Shown here: positions 30,976 through 40,982 of the stretch, one piece after another | Numbering within the stretch: the stretch's first letter is position 1 | Layout of the letters: every line of letters starts with the position of its first letter | From: Cylindrotheca closterium | Lineage: Eukaryota > Bacillariophyta > Bacillariophyceae > Bacillariales > Bacillariaceae | DNA length: 64,000 nucleotides | Reading direction: 5' to 3' | Assembly (NCBI GenBank): GCA_933822405.4 | Contig: CAKOGP040002091.1 | Location: 62,001 to 126,000 of the forward strand | Position numbers and translations under genes: made by a program | The notes under the pieces: generated by a model | The model's input: the letters and a program-made list of their open reading frames with translations, nothing else | Databases searched by the model: none | Told to the model about the DNA's origin: nothing

Positions 30976-31278
30976 TATGGATGGGCCTTTGCTAGAAACA
31001 AACTGCTGAGGACGCTCATGAAGGACGCACGATAGGACACATTGGCTTATTGCGAAATCATAGACCTGGCAATCTTATTCTGAAATGATGGAGGGAGGTT
31101 TCTTAGTAATCGAACGAATCAATCCACCGCTAATTCCCTGCCGAGCATAATGTGAGAACAAACCACAAACGTCAGAACTCCGGCCCTCCTCACATCATGC
31201 AGCAGTATGCACTGAAGAAGGACAGCTCTACCCAGCAGCATACAGTATCGAGTGCAACCACTTGAACGGTCAACCATC
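30976..31278. other. Intergenic region
   Basis: About 300 bp between two plus-strand genes, carrying the 3' end of the sulfotransferase and the promoter of the next gene. Nothing distinctive seen. Confidence 0.4.
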
Positions 31279-32118
31279 ATGTCCACAAGCAACCTACTTT
31301 TGATCAATCAAGTAAATTCAGCAGTATCACGACGTAGATTCCGTTCGAGCAGAAATCTGTATGTCCCGAGGGTTGAAGAAGGCGCCGATGGGGACGAAAG
31401 CGACAACATTTCAATCAGCAGCTCCCAAATTGCAGACAATCGAAAGTTCATCCTTCGTCTGAAGACTTGGGCGACAACGACGAAACAAAGCAGTAGGACG
31501 GCCACTGGCAAAGGCATTGCGCGTCTTGTGGAGAAAATTGCTCATGATGACCGAGTTTCAATCGAGGACGAAAACCTCATTTTGGAAACAATCTCGGTCC
31601 AAAGAGGATGGTGGGCAACTTTGGTGGTGATGGACACGCTTATTGTTGCGCTGTCTACGGCAATGTTGTGTTTCGAAGATGTCACTGACAATGGGCACTG
31701 GTCGGAAGCTGCCGGGGAAAGGATCCTCTTTGCATATCATGCACTCTTGGCACTGTTGTTGTATATCACGGTTTGCCATTTGACGATGGTACTCCTGGTA
31801 TCAGGACTAAGCACGTACATTTTCGAAGTGAAAGGCATTCTCACGTTTTTTGTGCGATGTCACAATTTGTTGGTGCACGTGAATTTTTCCGGAATGATCT
31901 TCATAGTTCCAGGTTTCTTGTTTGTTCCAGCTTTGGCGCAAGTGTATTCATATGGGCTTTGGCATGCAATTCCGTCCATCGCGATGTGCTTGAGTACGTT
32001 TGTATTTATAGCCTGGATGTATGTGCGAGTGATCAGGCCTCTATTTACTGGTTTGTACAATGAAGAGTATGACATTGGGCCCCTCGGCTCCGAAGTTGGC
32101 GATTTGGAGAAAAGGTAA
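31279..32118 (+). CDS. Four-TM membrane protein of unknown function
   Basis: 279 residues from ATG 31279 (frame opens at an upstream GTG). The N-terminal 110 residues are polar and basic (SRRRFRSSRN, then Ser/Asp-rich). Four hydrophobic helices follow: about 112-132, 152-176, 202-224 and 230-252. Between TM2 and TM3 lies a short loop with F-F-V-R-C-H-N. The C-terminal tail is acidic (YNEEYDIGPLGSEVGDLEKR). The spacing resembles the plasma-membrane tetraspan layout, but no Cys-Cys-Gly or other family signature is present. I do not recognise the family. Confidence 0.6.
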   Translation: MSTSNLLLINQVNSAVSRRRFRSSRNLYVPRVEEGADGDESDNISISSSQIADNRKFILRLKTWATTTKQSSRTATGKGIARLVEKIAHDDRVSIEDENLILETISVQRGWWATLVVMDTLIVALSTAMLCFEDVTDNGHWSEAAGERILFAYHALLALLLYITVCHLTMVLLVSGLSTYIFEVKGILTFFVRCHNLLVHVNFSGMIFIVPGFLFVPALAQVYSYGLWHAIPSIAMCLSTFVFIAWMYVRVIRPLFTGLYNEEYDIGPLGSEVGDLEKR

Positions 32119-32424
32119 AAATGGCGTAGTCATGTAGTCTGCATAATGCCAACAATAGCATTAGTATTAATTTATTAATACTACCTTTGAGACTTACTTG
32201 CGATGAAATAGCTGGCATACCGTCTGCAGATTGTCGGTCAGGTCTATTTTAGTGTCCAAATGCAGGTGTATTTTTGGTATTTGATGTTTTGGTAATGAGA
32301 TTGTCTAATAATACCGGTACATGTAAAGCACTCGGTATGTATACATAGCATATCCTCGTCTGCAACTTTTGACTATCACCACAGAGATGCATTCTAGTAT
32401 TCATTTGTAGTCTTTGTTTCTCGC
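32119..32424. promoter_or_regulatory. Upstream region of the TPR/RelA-SpoT-like gene
   Basis: 306 bp, AT-rich, with a TACCGGTA palindrome at 32312-32319, 106 bp before the ATG. No other element recognised. Confidence 0.45.
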
Positions 32425-35400
32425 ATGTCACAAGGCAAGAAATTTGCCGCTTTGGCTTCCGTTTTTTTCACCTCAGCCAAGCAAGACAATCCGGAGGCAG
32501 CCAAGCAAGCACTTTCACCACAGCAACGGGATGTCTACCACATTTATCGAACTATGCTTAGTGTGGGAATATCGCCTACTCGTGTTAAACTATTGATGCT
32601 ACTTTCACGTATACCAATAGAGGTGATACATGCGGTGATGGTTCAACCTACGGATACAAACCGGAAAGTTCAATCAAGGAAGCACCACGAGATGGAGCAT
32701 GAGCTGGATGCAATGGCGGCATTGATGGTCAAACGAGAGCAATGGGACGAGGCCTATCGACTGTATCGACAGATTCTTACACTGAAGCGCGAGTCGCATC
32801 ACCGTATGAGTACAATTAGCAAGTCCAAAGACCATGTTTCGATTCATTCTACGTACAATCATTTGATCTTTGTATTGTTGAATGAACATGTCGGAAGCGA
32901 TATTCCAAATAGATTTGAAAAGGCCATGGAGCTCTATCAAGAAAAGCTGGATTCCGATTGGGACAGTTTTTCATCGATAGACTATCGGGGGTCCGGCTCC
33001 TGGGAGTCCTGTCAGCTCCTGAATTCTGTTTTACTTGATGGAAGACGCAACGATGCTTTGTTATGGTATCAGCAATTGGCGGAAACCAGAGAAACGAATG
33101 GCGATGACGCCAATTTAATCGCAACCATTTACCACAGAATGGCACTATTGTTAGACAGAGCGACGGATTCACCTGAAATTCCGATGGCATTAGAGCTGTT
33201 TGAAAAAGCACTGCAGCTATATTTGCAGAATCCAAGGGATAACTTGGACAAGATCGAAGTCACCTGCAGCAAGTTATTGAATCAACGAAACCGACAATCG
33301 GATGGTTTGTTGGGACTGGAAAATGATCAAAAGATCTTGGATCTCTACCACCGATTGGTAGACGTCTACACAGAAGTCTGTGGCGAAAGTGATGTGATGG
33401 TGGCAGAAACGTACATAAAAATTGCACAGTTCTTGGAGTGGCGGGGCCGATTGGAAGAGTGTATCGAAATTTACCAAAACCTTGCTGAGGTGCAGAGACG
33501 GACCCTTGGAGACAAAGACATTGCTCTTGGCACAACGTACATTCGAATTGCATGGCTTTTCAGACGTCAAAACAACTTGGAGGAGACCCGAAGGCTGTAT
33601 GTTATGATATTGAATATTTACCATTACCACTACGCAAAGGCAGATGCCAGCGTTGTTGCTCGAGCTTATGTCTACATGGTTGACCTTCTCCTTGAGTTAG
33701 GTCACGTGGACGAAGTAATTGATTTGTGCGAGCGATGGCTCCGTACTTGCGAGGACCGGATCTTTGAAAGCGATGCATCCACAAGCTCAAACAGCAGCAG
33801 CAACAACGAGTACAGCAACAAGTTGGCCCACAGAACCCATACCTCTCTTGTCAATAAGCTGATAAAAGGGGGTAAGAAAGATGAAGCCATGGGCGTTTGT
33901 CAACGATTCTTGGACATGTATAAGGCAGTCTTTGGCGAAAAGCCTCATCCACTAGTCGTCCATGGGCGACAATGTACAGCGAAAGTGCTACGGGAACAAG
34001 GAAAAGAAGCAGAGGCGGTCGAAATGGAGCGGTTAGCCAATGGAACTACCATTGCTTTGATTGTTCAGAAGACATACTTAATTAATAAAGGAGGAGAAGA
34101 CGCTGTTGCATCGATTTTGAAGCAGACCAGCCAAAATGCAAGCCAAAAGCCGGCCCTCCGAAGTGAGACGAAGGAGTTTCTAAGCACACTACAAGGGTAC
34201 CTTGACTGCCGAAGTAAAATGGATGCCAAGTACCGTGAGATTGACGAGTTTCAGGTGATTGCAAAGTTTGAATTGAAGACCGACTCGAATGGCATTATAG
34301 TACCAGTCGCAAGTAGGAAAAATAGACCCTTATTCAAGCAGAAGTACCAACAGCAAACAGTGAATGGACAGCCTGTTAGAACTCTGAATGATTTGTATGC
34401 TGCTGCTGAGATTGCATTGCCTGTCTTTCAAGAGACGATACAGAAAATTGTGTGCCTCGTCCGTAAACGATCGGACATTTCTGAAGGCGATATCATTATC
34501 AAGTTTGCAAAGCTAAAAGGCAGAGATCGATCAAGTAATAAGGCAGAAGACGACTACTCAAATCGAGATCCCGGACCAGGCATTTCATGGCTGTTTGATA
34601 TTGTCCGAGGAAGTATTGAGTTCACATCGGCGGCACAAGTGAGAGCATGTCTCGAGGTTATTCAAAACGATGATTCCATCCACATTGTCAAAGCTAAAAA
34701 TCGATTTCAAGAACCGACTCTTTCGGGATACCGCGATTTGAATATTCAAGTTCGCATCGACACCCAGCAAGGATTCTTTCACATTTGTGAAGTGCAACTT
34801 CATCATCAAGCAATTCTCTTCTTGGACAAGCAACTGAAGTCTCACTCGTACTACGAGTACTTTAGAAAATATTTCGCCGGCTCAATAGGAAGTCTCCAAA
34901 GCCGTCTCGAGGACTTGAGACGGATCAGTGAAGGGGGAGTCATAGATAATTCTTTCTTGATTCGATTGGTGGAAACTAGTGACGACGAAGAGCGATTGGA
35001 ACGACTTGGATCCTTGTTCTGGCATCAGCTGTGCGAATACAATTGGGCCCTTCGAGTTTACAGGAGGATGCTAGACATTCAGCTCGAGGTTTCTGGAGCG
35101 ACAGATTCCTCAGCTAAAACATACCTAAAGATAGCAATGCTGTTGACAGAAAAAGGGAATCTGGATGAAGCATGGGAATTGTGCAAAGCTTGCCTACAAC
35201 TTCGAAGGCATATTGATGGGGAAGAAAATGCAGCATTTGCTGAAGTATACATTCAAATGGCACTGATCCTTACCTACAGACAAGGTGCTTTTGATGATGC
35301 GTTGAAACTATGCAGGCATGTGCTTGACATCCAGAACGCGACATTTGGACCAAGCAGTCTACCTGCTGCTGATACTCTAAACCATATTGCAGACAATCTA

Positions 35401-35919
35401 GCAAAACAAGGCCAACTCGAAGAGGCATCTAGTTGTCTAAAAGATTCGATTGAGATCAAGGCGAACAATCTGGGCGAGGAACACTCTTTAGTTGCAGTTG
35501 GGTTGCAAGTAATGGCCCGACTTACGATGGATCGAGGCAAACTGGAAGAAGCTTTACAGCTGTTTGATCGATCGCTAGAAATCACGAAGAGGACGCTCGG
35601 GGAAGAGCATTCATCAATCGCCAAGATATACAGAGGTAAAGCGCGTGTACTGCACGACCAAGGCAAACTGGATGAAGCACTACTTGTTTACAAGAGATCA
35701 CTAGAGCTCTTGAAAAAGAACTATGGAGAAACTCATTATCTTGTTCTTGATACATATGCAACGCTGTCAGATATTCTTCATCAGCAAGGAAGAATATCAG
35801 AAGCTGAGGAGTACAGCAACAAAAAGCGAGATGCCAAGAGGAAAAAACTGGGTCTGGGTGGAGGTCAGAACATACTTTTTTCGGCAATTCAAAGTCGCAA
35901 AGGCGGGCACACTGCTTAG
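32425..35919 (+). CDS. TPR protein enclosing a RelA/SpoT-like nucleotidyltransferase-fold domain
   Basis: Single-exon, 1164 residues. Residues about 85-560 are TPRs of kinesin-light-chain type (42-residue period, for example A-E-T-Y-I-K-I-A-Q-F-L-E-W-R-G-R-L-E-E-C). Residues about 600-860 form a different domain: WLFDIVRGSIEF (about 720), I-V-K-A-K-N-R-F-Q-E-P-T-L-S-GYRDLN (about 755-770) and H-I-C-E-V-Q-L-H (about 789). This matches RelA/SpoT synthetase order: D-x-x-G/R-x-R/S-I, then G-Y-R-S/D-x-H/N, then E-V-Q, where the Glu is catalytic in the family. About 290 residues of TPR follow (SLEITKRTLGEEHS-type). No targeting signal. Nucleotide pyrophosphokinase activity is possible but unproven; the Arg-Lys donor loop is not clear. 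TPRs should recruit partners. Confidence 0.7.
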   Translation: MSQGKKFAALASVFFTSAKQDNPEAAKQALSPQQRDVYHIYRTMLSVGISPTRVKLLMLLSRIPIEVIHAVMVQPTDTNRKVQSRKHHEMEHELDAMAALMVKREQWDEAYRLYRQILTLKRESHHRMSTISKSKDHVSIHSTYNHLIFVLLNEHVGSDIPNRFEKAMELYQEKLDSDWDSFSSIDYRGSGSWESCQLLNSVLLDGRRNDALLWYQQLAETRETNGDDANLIATIYHRMALLLDRATDSPEIPMALELFEKALQLYLQNPRDNLDKIEVTCSKLLNQRNRQSDGLLGLENDQKILDLYHRLVDVYTEVCGESDVMVAETYIKIAQFLEWRGRLEECIEIYQNLAEVQRRTLGDKDIALGTTYIRIAWLFRRQNNLEETRRLYVMILNIYHYHYAKADASVVARAYVYMVDLLLELGHVDEVIDLCERWLRTCEDRIFESDASTSSNSSSNNEYSNKLAHRTHTSLVNKLIKGGKKDEAMGVCQRFLDMYKAVFGEKPHPLVVHGRQCTAKVLREQGKEAEAVEMERLANGTTIALIVQKTYLINKGGEDAVASILKQTSQNASQKPALRSETKEFLSTLQGYLDCRSKMDAKYREIDEFQVIAKFELKTDSNGIIVPVASRKNRPLFKQKYQQQTVNGQPVRTLNDLYAAAEIALPVFQETIQKIVCLVRKRSDISEGDIIIKFAKLKGRDRSSNKAEDDYSNRDPGPGISWLFDIVRGSIEFTSAAQVRACLEVIQNDDSIHIVKAKNRFQEPTLSGYRDLNIQVRIDTQQGFFHICEVQLHHQAILFLDKQLKSHSYYEYFRKYFAGSIGSLQSRLEDLRRISEGGVIDNSFLIRLVETSDDEERLERLGSLFWHQLCEYNWALRVYRRMLDIQLEVSGATDSSAKTYLKIAMLLTEKGNLDEAWELCKACLQLRRHIDGEENAAFAEVYIQMALILTYRQGAFDDALKLCRHVLDIQNATFGPSSLPAADTLNHIADNLAKQGQLEEASSCLKDSIEIKANNLGEEHSLVAVGLQVMARLTMDRGKLEEALQLFDRSLEITKRTLGEEHSSIAKIYRGKARVLHDQGKLDEALLVYKRSLELLKKNYGETHYLVLDTYATLSDILHQQGRISEAEEYSNKKRDAKRKKLGLGGGQNILFSAIQSRKGGHTA

Positions 35920-36204
35920 TCTTTGAAAGATGCATTGAAGTGAAAAGAAAACAAATCGTGAAGGTTCTCCCCGCCCATTATTCAACAATGAAGTGCACAC
36001 TACTACATTCGTATGGTAGATGGTGCAGGATGATGACTAGCTGTTAGTCGGCTATGAGAGCAAGTCGTGCTCGCTGTACTCCATCTCTCATAATTTGAAC
36101 AGTATTTTATAATCTTATCATACGGAAGGAAAAACTGTCACAACAGTATGCCAGGAGAGAACATTAGAACCAAACCTCAAGTCATCATGAACCTAGCTAT
36201 GCAA

Positions 36205-38012
36205 CTACCGATTGCGGAAGAATTGGTTCTTTTGCCGCTTGAGCAAGTGACGTTTCGACAATGAACTGGCGCTGATTGAGCTGCTACGATTGGCTGGTTC
36301 CAGCCCTGCAGCGCTCTGTCGCATAAATGAAGGTCTTGGAGCTATCAGCTGGATTTCATCGGATGCAACTTCATCGAAATTCTCATGAATGGCCACAGTG
36401 AGTGGTGAGCGACCAATGCCAAAGAAATAAAGGGCCTCTGCTGGGATTGGTACATCATGAAATAGAGGCTCATCCGCACAATCTGGATGGGCAACGGCAT
36501 CAACACCAAGCGTCGATGGTGGGGCTGTGATGCATGACAGGCAACCAAAACATAGCAGAAGGATGACGCCAATTGCATGCGACAACTATCGGTGTATTTC
36601 AAAGAGAAAGCAAATGTTAGTTCAACGCCGCTTCTCTTATGTTCATGGTAAGACTGGCGACTAGCGACAACTTACTCCAGCGGACAATACAGATGTTTTA
36701 CCAAGGTATTCATCCCACAGTAGCCATACTGCTCTCCAAAAGTTCACCACTCCCACAGCGAGAATCACCGTCCGAAAACGACCAGCCAAAAAGTTCATTG
36801 CCTTTCCCGACGTTGGATTGGTTGGTATTTCGGTGGGAATGTGCATGACTACATCTTCGCTCCCGAGAAACAAAAATCCCAGTCCGATTAGGTAGCTCCA
36901 CAGGATGGACATTCGTACATCTTCAACACTGTCAGTGAATCCCCAAAGAGACTCATCCATCAGATACCTGAGAAACACGTCGAAAAAGCAATAGCATTGA
37001 GCACGACACATGGACAGCAAAGCAGGGAGCCGCCTCGAGAAGAAAGTACTCACCAGAATCCCCTCCAAAACGCAACCACGCCCCATGGCAGGATAATAAA
37101 GCTAAAGAACATATCAAGTCCCATCAACCAAAAAGGATCTTCATCATTCTTGGCTTTCCCAGCTGGCAAAGATATGGATCGATACGAATTCACGATTGTG
37201 TTTGCCAATGGCGGGGAATATTTTTCTGGTCCGTCCACCAAGAATATTGCGGGTGGAGCCAGCAAACTAGCACCGGAGCATAGGGCATAGCACACGAGGG
37301 CTCCTAGACCAGCACTCCATCCGAAATTGGTCACAGGACCCACATCACTCAGGAACCACCGATCGAGAAGGTACCAAATGCCGTGCCAGGTATTGACCGT
37401 GGCAAAACCTAGAATGTATACAATCAAGATACGAAGAACAGATTTTCGAAGAGGTACTGTTGTACTCTTCCACCAGCCTCGCCACTGTATTCAAGGAGTT
37501 AGAAAAGGGTTGCCATAGCGAATTCATAAAGCTCCTAATCGAATAAGACTTACCACCATGACAAATCCAATTATCAGCAATATCGAACCGATCAGATACG
37601 TCTGCCATGCACTTTGAAATCGTACTTCTGATTCAGATTCAACTGCTGCGAAACAGAAAGAGTCCCCAGCCAGCAAGCTGGCGTTACTGGGCTGCCCGCA
37701 AGTCCAAATGTCCAGTAGCACCCAGGTTCCCTAATATAATCAAGATTCATGAGTTACAAAAATCAGCTTGCCGTTTGGTGGATCGTTGCCAAAGCTTTCT
37801 CTTCGAGCACTTACTCGCCAATAGGACACCACCAAAAATCCAATAACATTTGTGTATAGCCAATCTTGGACGAAGCGATAGACCCAACTCCAAGACGATT
37901 CCTTTGTTTCTGGAACCACACATTCTTGTTTATTTGGTCCTCGTGGTACTTCATCAACGACTTGTGCCATTTCTTGCAGTGGCACTGAATTCTCTTCGTC
38001 GTCGGTCCCCAT
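36205..38012 (-). CDS. Fuseless-like multipass membrane protein with W-R-x-x-W repeats, five exons
   Basis: Exons 37815-38012, 37554-37730, 37054-37484, 36676-36967 and 36205-36585 join in frame to 492 residues; introns 69-90 bp, all GT-AG, phases 0, 0, 2, 0. The protein repeats a membrane unit about five times, each built around a tryptophan motif: S-Y-W-R-G-T-W-V-L-L-D, W-R-G-W-W, N-T-W-H-G-I-W-Y-L-L-D, F-W-R-G-F-W-Y-L-M-D and N-F-W-R-A-V-W-L-L-W-D, with TM helices between. This resembles the Fuseless family (Drosophila presynaptic multipass protein). The C-terminal tail is hydrophilic and Ser/Arg-rich. Function in diatoms unknown. Two motif copies are themselves split by introns. Confidence 0.65.
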
Positions 38013-38613
38013 TCTGTCACAAATATTAGCAATGTAAGTTAGGTTGTATCAACATCAACGTACAATGTAATGCGGCGGCAAGTAGAGCCTCCGAAACCAC
38101 AAATAATAGCTTGATCTGAAAATACATCGTTGTCGTCAAGTTTCATTGGTGCACCCCTTTAAAATTTTCCGGCATAGAATTTCAAAACAGTTTTCACAAG
38201 TATGGACTCCATTCTTCGTCACCGCACGTTCCTTGATGGATGGCTGGAACAATTGTTGCCATCACAAGTTTGATGGCAATTTGAGACAACGAAGACATCA
38301 TTGCAAATTCATAATGAGATAGTGCAGTTTTCATCACCGTAGAAGGTTGTCAAGACACTGAAGCAAAGAATTAGAAGAAGTTGGAATCAATCCAAGTGAC
38401 AACGACGATTTCACTTCACATACACCAACTCTTAAGATTGTTTTTTTAACTTTTGTATTACACAGACATTTACAAGTATTAATACGTATATAGGCGATGC
38501 CTGAACAGTTGTGTGAGTTGGGCAAATCTGTGGAAGTAATCGCAGATTCCCCTGAATACACGTATCGCTGCATCATGGATGAAACGAATTCACAATCTCG
38601 TCATTCAAAATCT
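38013..38613. other. Intergenic region
   Basis: 600 bp upstream of the Fuseless-like gene and downstream of the wall-type gene (both minus strand). No gene, repeat or element seen apart from a TTTTTTTAAC run near 38440. Confidence 0.45.
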
Positions 38614-40116
38614 TCAAAGCATTGCGTTGGTCAAATAGACTAGGATGGGGAGTGTAAGCATCGTCTTGAATATGGTATTGCTCTCCAGCAATCTCGCGGG
38701 ACTACTACTTCTGGTTGCCGCACAAGTATTGGGATCGCAGGAACCACATTGATCCGGAAATTCCAAAAATCCCACTTGTTCGCATGCCTTTCGTCGTTCC
38801 ACATTCAATTCATTTTGCAAAAACATGATGCGATCTCCACAGGATTCCCCGTCGGCATCGGCATCCCAAGCCTCGTCGCCACACGATGGACAGCCACAGT
38901 GAAAATGATCTGTTGGATCGTCCAAAACACAATGCTGCGAATCGCAAAATTTGCAATCGTCTGGATACTCGTCGTGTCCAATTTGATAACAGGCTCGTGC
39001 TTCACTCAAGGACCCCCCGGAGGCTTGCATCAAGAAGGAAATTCGATCACCGCACGAAAAGGACGAGGTTCCCGTGGGTTTGTTCCAAATCTCATCGGTG
39101 CACGAACGGCACCCACACCGCATGGGCGTAGTGGGTGGTTCCGAGACGGGTGCGGTGGTAGGACTCGGCGCGTCGGGATCCACCAACAGGCCACCTCCGC
39201 AGACGCAACAGGAAGCATTGGGAGTATTGCCATTGCTGTCGGTCCATCCTCCAAAGTCTTGACAGGAATTAAAGACGTAATATTCAAACCAGGCGCAGTT
39301 GGTCACATTTCCAAAAGCATCGGGTGTCAAATTGGTAAAGGAAGGGTCGTCGACGCACTGCAAGCCTGTGGTATTGTTATTATTTTGGTCATCATTCATA
39401 GAAGGCGTAGTGCTGGGAAGGTCCGAGGGAACCGAAGAAGTAGAAGGTTGTGCAGAAGGTGGCATGGAGGCTGTCATGCTGGGTTGGGCTGAAGCACCAA
39501 GGATGGAGGGAAGCTGCGAAGGACTGGCGCTTTCAGAGACTGTTGGCGCGGCCGAATCAAGTTCAGTTGGGGGAGTGGAAACTTCAATGGAAGGCTCACT
39601 GGGACTCGCCGAAGTGGCCATTGAAGGTGCTGTCGAAGTGGCCATTGAAGGTGCTGCCGAATCGTCCACGACTGGGATATCCGAGCCTACCGTCGTAGTT
39701 GGTGTTTCTGAGGAGGATTGCAGCTGCCTCTCTGTAGGACTGAGGGAAGGAGCGTCCGAGGGACCCATAGTCGGTGGATCAGATGCATCAGTAGGCACAT
39801 CGGATGCCGTGTCGGTGGGACTATTAGAATCCAGACTGGATGGGGCATCTGATGCAATCGGAGTGGGTGGTGCGGAAGGAAAGGAGGTAGGATTGGAGCT
39901 GTCTTCCGGTGTAGGGACCAAGGACGGCTGTCGAATGGTTGGACTCAAACTTGGCACATTGCTGATGCTCGGAGGAGGAGGGTCTTGATTCTTGGGGGCC
40001 TTTGGTTCCTTGTTTTCCTTTTGAGCAGAGACATCCTGCAACAAAAACAATGACAGGGATGCCAATAGGAAAAAGATTCTTGTGGCGCGAGGTATGCTTG
40101 TACCAATTATCGTCAT
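38614..40116 (-). CDS. Secreted P/S/T-rich, Cys-rich cell-surface protein
   Basis: Single-exon, 500 residues. Signal peptide 1-31 (IFFLLASLSLFLLQDVSA). Residues 32-245 are Pro/Ser/Thr/Ala-rich with S-x-x-P-S units, as in heavily glycosylated wall proteins. A Cys domain follows (C-V-D-D-P-S-F ... N-C-A-W-F-E-Y ... C-Q-D-F-G-G-W ... A-S-C-C-V-C-G-G-G), a motif widespread in stramenopile surface proteins. Then come two copies of a second Cys module, C-G-C-x-S-C-x-D-E-x-W ... S-C-G-D-R-I-x-F-L ... A-C-x-Q-x-G-x-x-E-x-P-D-x-C-x-x-C. The C-terminus is hydrophobic (TMLTLPILVYLTNAML) after a small-residue stretch, consistent with a GPI signal or TM anchor. Cell-wall or cell-surface role inferred. Confidence 0.75.
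   Translation of the reverse strand: MTIIGTSIPRATRIFFLLASLSLFLLQDVSAQKENKEPKAPKNQDPPPPSISNVPSLSPTIRQPSLVPTPEDSSNPTSFPSAPPTPIASDAPSSLDSNSPTDTASDVPTDASDPPTMGPSDAPSLSPTERQLQSSSETPTTTVGSDIPVVDDSAAPSMATSTAPSMATSASPSEPSIEVSTPPTELDSAAPTVSESASPSQLPSILGASAQPSMTASMPPSAQPSTSSVPSDLPSTTPSMNDDQNNNNTTGLQCVDDPSFTNLTPDAFGNVTNCAWFEYYVFNSCQDFGGWTDSNGNTPNASCCVCGGGLLVDPDAPSPTTAPVSEPPTTPMRCGCRSCTDEIWNKPTGTSSFSCGDRISFLMQASGGSLSEARACYQIGHDEYPDDCKFCDSQHCVLDDPTDHFHCGCPSCGDEAWDADADGESCGDRIMFLQNELNVERRKACEQVGFLEFPDQCGSCDPNTCAATRSSSPARLLESNTIFKTMLTLPILVYLTNAML
39611..39658 (-). repeat. 24-bp tandem repeat in the P/S/T-rich region
   Basis: Two adjacent 24-bp units (39611-39634 and 39635-39658) differ at one base and encode two copies of A-P-S-M-A-T-S-T/S. 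Evidence of recent slippage growth of the glycosylation region. Confidence 0.9.
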
Positions 40117-40982
40117 GATTGATTGATAGATAGATAGATTGTTTGATTGATTGACTCGTTGCGTGCTTGTCCTTCTTTGTATGTGAGCTTACTGTAGTTT
40201 CTGAGGAGGGAAATATGTCCAGTACGACCTTCTGTCTACCAAACGGTTGATGATGATGCTTGCTGGTATTCGTATCAAAGATTTGAAGTCTTGACAGAGA
40301 TGAGATTTGGATCAAAAAATTTGAGACATCTTGGAAGACAAGTCTGTCGCAAGACATTGGCCAAAACAATGCCGAGCAACGGCGATCAAAACGCTATTTG
40401 ATTGCGCCGGCGAAGGGTCGTATCATGTGGATCACTGATTAGGTTAGTCGGAAATATTGCGGATATTATGTTGAATGTGATTTTTTCTGTTAGAAAGCAG
40501 TGTTCTAACGTAGACGAAAGCTCGAGAACGAATCATTGGATTCCTTTCATCATACTGACGACGGTCGAACGACCGTCACAACAGCATTGCTCAGCAACAC
40601 CAAGTCCGATCAGTTTATCGAACTTGTGTGCGAGTATACGTCAAGAAATAAGGTTTATTTCGATGCTTGAGATACATATGAGAAACATGAGTCGTACATC
40701 AGCTTCCAAGTATCAGCCATTACATCGACAACAGCCTTCACAGCCTACCACCCGCATTCTTTCCAGTCGCTGACCTTATTGAAACGGGTTTCGATTGCTT
40801 GAGTCCTAGGTACTGTCGCAGAATCCTACGGATTAATTTTGTGTTCTTTTGGCCTGACTGAAAAGAGTCCGCGACATTACCTGTTTCATTACTTGGCAAT
40901 CTCTTTATTGCATCTGTTATCAACGACGCCAATCCAACAACCCTCACATAGACACAGACATAGTAAATACACAATTCCAAAG
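40117..40982. other. Divergent intergenic region
   Basis: About 870 bp between the wall-type gene and the first lectin-like gene. GATTGATAGATAGATAGATTG microrepeats lie just upstream of the minus-strand ATG (40120-40142). Bases 40850-40980 resemble 42360-42485 (CATTA-CTGTTTCATTACTTGG, ACGCCA-TCCAA), so the lectin-like promoter was duplicated with the gene. Confidence 0.55.

Noticed and set aside
39299..39988. 229-residue plus-strand Gly/Val/Glu-rich frame
   Set aside because: Antisense reading of the P/S/T-rich repeat; no start context and no homology pattern of its own.
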